NCBI GenBank assembly: GCA_021737115.1
Contig: JAIPER010000170.1
Span: forward strand, 1-7,632
Reading direction: 5' to 3'
DNA: 7,632 nt
Source of the DNA: Desulfohalobiaceae bacterium
Lineage (GTDB): Bacteria > Desulfobacterota > Desulfovibrionia > Desulfovibrionales > Desulfothermaceae
Of this stretch, positions 6,163 to 7,632 are shown one piece after another; within the stretch, counting starts at the first letter, position 1; each line of letters opens with the position of its first letter. The notes under the pieces were generated by a model. That model did no database searches, was not told where the DNA came from, and saw nothing but the letters and a program-made list of their open reading frames with translations. Both the position numbers and the translations under genes were made by a program.

Positions 6163-7323
6163 TTGACGATGAAAGAATTTACAGAACGTTTTTTTTGCGC
6201 CCCCAAGGACAGCCTTTTTATTTTTGGTCCCAGAGGTACAGGCAAGACCACCTGGCTTCAAAAAACATTTCCAGATGCCTATGTGGTTGATCTATTGGAT
6301 GATAAAATATTTCGAAACCATGTTGCGCATCCTGAGCGGATCAAGGAGATTGTCAAGGCGAATCCACAGACAAAACGCTACGTTATTGATGAAATACAAA
6401 AAGTGCCTGCAATGCTGGATAGCATTCATGGTTTGATCGAGAACTATACAACACATCAATTTATCCTGACAGGATCCAGTGCCCGAAAATTGCGCCGTGG
6501 CGGTGTAAACTTGTTAGCCGGCCGTGCCCTCTTAACACATTTTCATCCATTTATGGCTGCTGAATTGGGCAAAGATTTCTCGCTTGAGACATCGCTAAAA
6601 AATGGACTGATTCCATTGATTGTTTCAGCAAATGCTCCTGACAAGGCACTGGAAGCCTACATTGCCCTGTACATGAAAGAGGAGGTCAAGGAAGAGGGTT
6701 TGGTAAGAAATATCGGAGCCTTCGCACGCTTTTTGGAAGTCATAAGCTTTTCGCATGGCAGTGTATTAAACGTCAGCAATATTGCCCGAGAATGCCAGGT
6801 TAAACGAAAAGTTGTCGACAACTATCTATCGATTATTGAAGATCTGTTGCTGGGATATAAACTGCCAGTGTTTACCAGACGTGCAAAACGGGCCATGACA
6901 ATGCAGCCGAAATTCTATGTGTTTGATGCAGGGGTTTACCGGCACTTACGGCCCAAAGGCCCGCTTGACAGCCCTGATGAAATAGGTGGAATGGCCCTGG
7001 AAGGACTTGTGTTCCAGCATCTGAGAGCCTGGTGCGATTACTCGGATGGACAGATGGATTGTTATTTCTGGCGGACCCGCGGTGGATCCGAGGTGGACTT
7101 TGTATTGTACGGAGAGCAAGGGTTTTACGCCATAGAAGTCAAAAACACGGAACAAATTCATCCCAAGAGCTTGAGATCGCTTAAAACATTTAAGAGCGAC
7201 TACCCGGAAGCACAGACCTTATTCTTGTATAGAGGAAGCGAGAAGCTCATGGTTGACGATATTCTTTGTTGGCCGGTTGACCTGTTTCTCCTTCACCTGA
7301 AACCAGACCGCTGGCCTTCATGA
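6163..7323 (+). CDS. AAA_14/DUF4143-family ATPase (386 aa from TTG, or 384 aa from ATG at 6169)
   Basis: This is a P-loop ATPase of the large, poorly understood AAA_14 plus DUF4143 family, common in bacteria and archaea and often in variable regions. Counting from the TTG at 6163, Walker A is GPRGTGKTT (22-30) and Walker B is RYVIDEI with Asp76-Glu77. A FILTGSS segment (100-106) fits the sensor strand after Walker B. A winged-helix-like region follows around residues 190-250. The C-terminal domain has a PD-(D/E)XK-like signature, SEVDF with Asp312 and AIEVKN with Glu325 and Lys327, so nuclease-like chemistry is possible but unproven. No good Shine-Dalgarno precedes either start; ATG at 6169 is an equally good choice. 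It has its own promoter and no operon partner. Base composition is visibly more AT-rich than in the permease gene, consistent with acquisition by transfer. Cellular function is unknown. Confidence 0.9.
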   Translation: MTMKEFTERFFCAPKDSLFIFGPRGTGKTTWLQKTFPDAYVVDLLDDKIFRNHVAHPERIKEIVKANPQTKRYVIDEIQKVPAMLDSIHGLIENYTTHQFILTGSSARKLRRGGVNLLAGRALLTHFHPFMAAELGKDFSLETSLKNGLIPLIVSANAPDKALEAYIALYMKEEVKEEGLVRNIGAFARFLEVISFSHGSVLNVSNIARECQVKRKVVDNYLSIIEDLLLGYKLPVFTRRAKRAMTMQPKFYVFDAGVYRHLRPKGPLDSPDEIGGMALEGLVFQHLRAWCDYSDGQMDCYFWRTRGGSEVDFVLYGEQGFYAIEVKNTEQIHPKSLRSLKTFKSDYPEAQTLFLYRGSEKLMVDDILCWPVDLFLLHLKPDRWPS

Positions 7324-7582
7324 ACGTATCAATGAAATACAGCCTGAGAAAACGAGGATATTATAAAAGGGCATGCCCCCCTACAACAACAAATCGAACA
7401 TTATATTCCTTCAGAATATTAATAACATACGTAGTATCCTTAAATATTATATTTATTGCAAATTAACAGGGTCTTGTATAAAACTTTCCTAGGAATGATA
7501 ATTATAAGAATCTCAAAAGAGTCGGGTCTTCTTCCGGGGACACTTTGCTAATCCTCACCTAACACGAGCTTTGCGATATTTT
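7324..7582. other. AT-rich spacer after the ATPase gene
   Basis: I see no gene here. The stretch is AT-rich, especially 7390-7510. It contains a short palindrome GGGCATGCCC (7369-7378) and a hairpin, ATTATATTC with GAATAT(T)AAT around CTTCA (7400-7423). No standard terminator for the ATPase gene is evident. The last part, from about 7500, may already belong to the insertion sequence inferred at the right edge. Confidence 0.5.
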
Positions 7583-7615
7583 ATGGTTTTCATCGAAAGG
7601 AGGAAACCATTTTTT

Positions 7616-7632
7616 ATGGCTCATAGCATAGA
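7616..7632 (+). CDS. Start of a possible IS630-type transposase (partial, only 5 full codons)
   Basis: ATG at 7616 opens MAHSI followed by a GA- codon (Asp or Glu), which resembles the usual beginning of the helix-turn-helix N-terminus of IS630-family transposases. A strong Shine-Dalgarno, AAAGGAGG, lies at 7596-7603, a rather long 12 bases upstream. An in-frame ATG at 7583 is possible but has no Shine-Dalgarno that I can see. Too little sequence is present for a firm identification, and I could not define a terminal inverted repeat. Confidence 0.35.

Overview
The window reads as chromosomal sequence from a Gram-negative bacterium. A Desulfobacterota-like (sulfate-reducer-like) origin is my guess, based on the gene mix, a sigma-54-type promoter and heptad-patterned intergenic hairpins; no marker gene proves it. 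Four substantial genes are present, plus the first codons of a fifth at the right edge.

Left half (minus strand): positions 1-2846 are one uninterrupted frame whose C-terminus runs off the window. It encodes a MalT-like STAND ATPase regulator with an N-terminal P-loop module, a long helical middle and a C-terminal SARP/BTAD-type winged helix. Upstream of it, 2847-3229 holds a good sigma-54-type promoter and tandem dyads placed like enhancer sites. Next, at 3230-4267 on the same strand, is a patatin-like phospholipase with its own sigma-70-like promoter, which overlaps a direct repeat.

Centre (4268-5141): an 874-base divergent intergenic region with little sign of coding. More than half of it is inverted-repeat structure: a nested inverted repeat (4529-4615) and two AT-rich mirrored arrays of degenerate 7-base units (4616-4764 and 4858-5037). 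A palindrome lies just before the next gene.

Right half (plus strand): 5142-5873 encodes a TauE/SafE-family membrane permease, followed by a very long stem-loop whose outer stem contains the stop codon. A third mirrored heptad array (5941-6087) follows and abuts a near-consensus sigma-70 promoter. That promoter drives an AAA_14/DUF4143 ATPase at 6163-7323. After an AT-rich spacer, a strong Shine-Dalgarno and a MAHSI start at 7616 suggest an insertion-sequence transposase entering at the edge.

The genes do not form an obvious single pathway. I see no convincing new multi-gene system. The most unusual content is the set of three mirrored 7-base-period arrays, and after that the regulator's domain order and its sigma-54-type control region.
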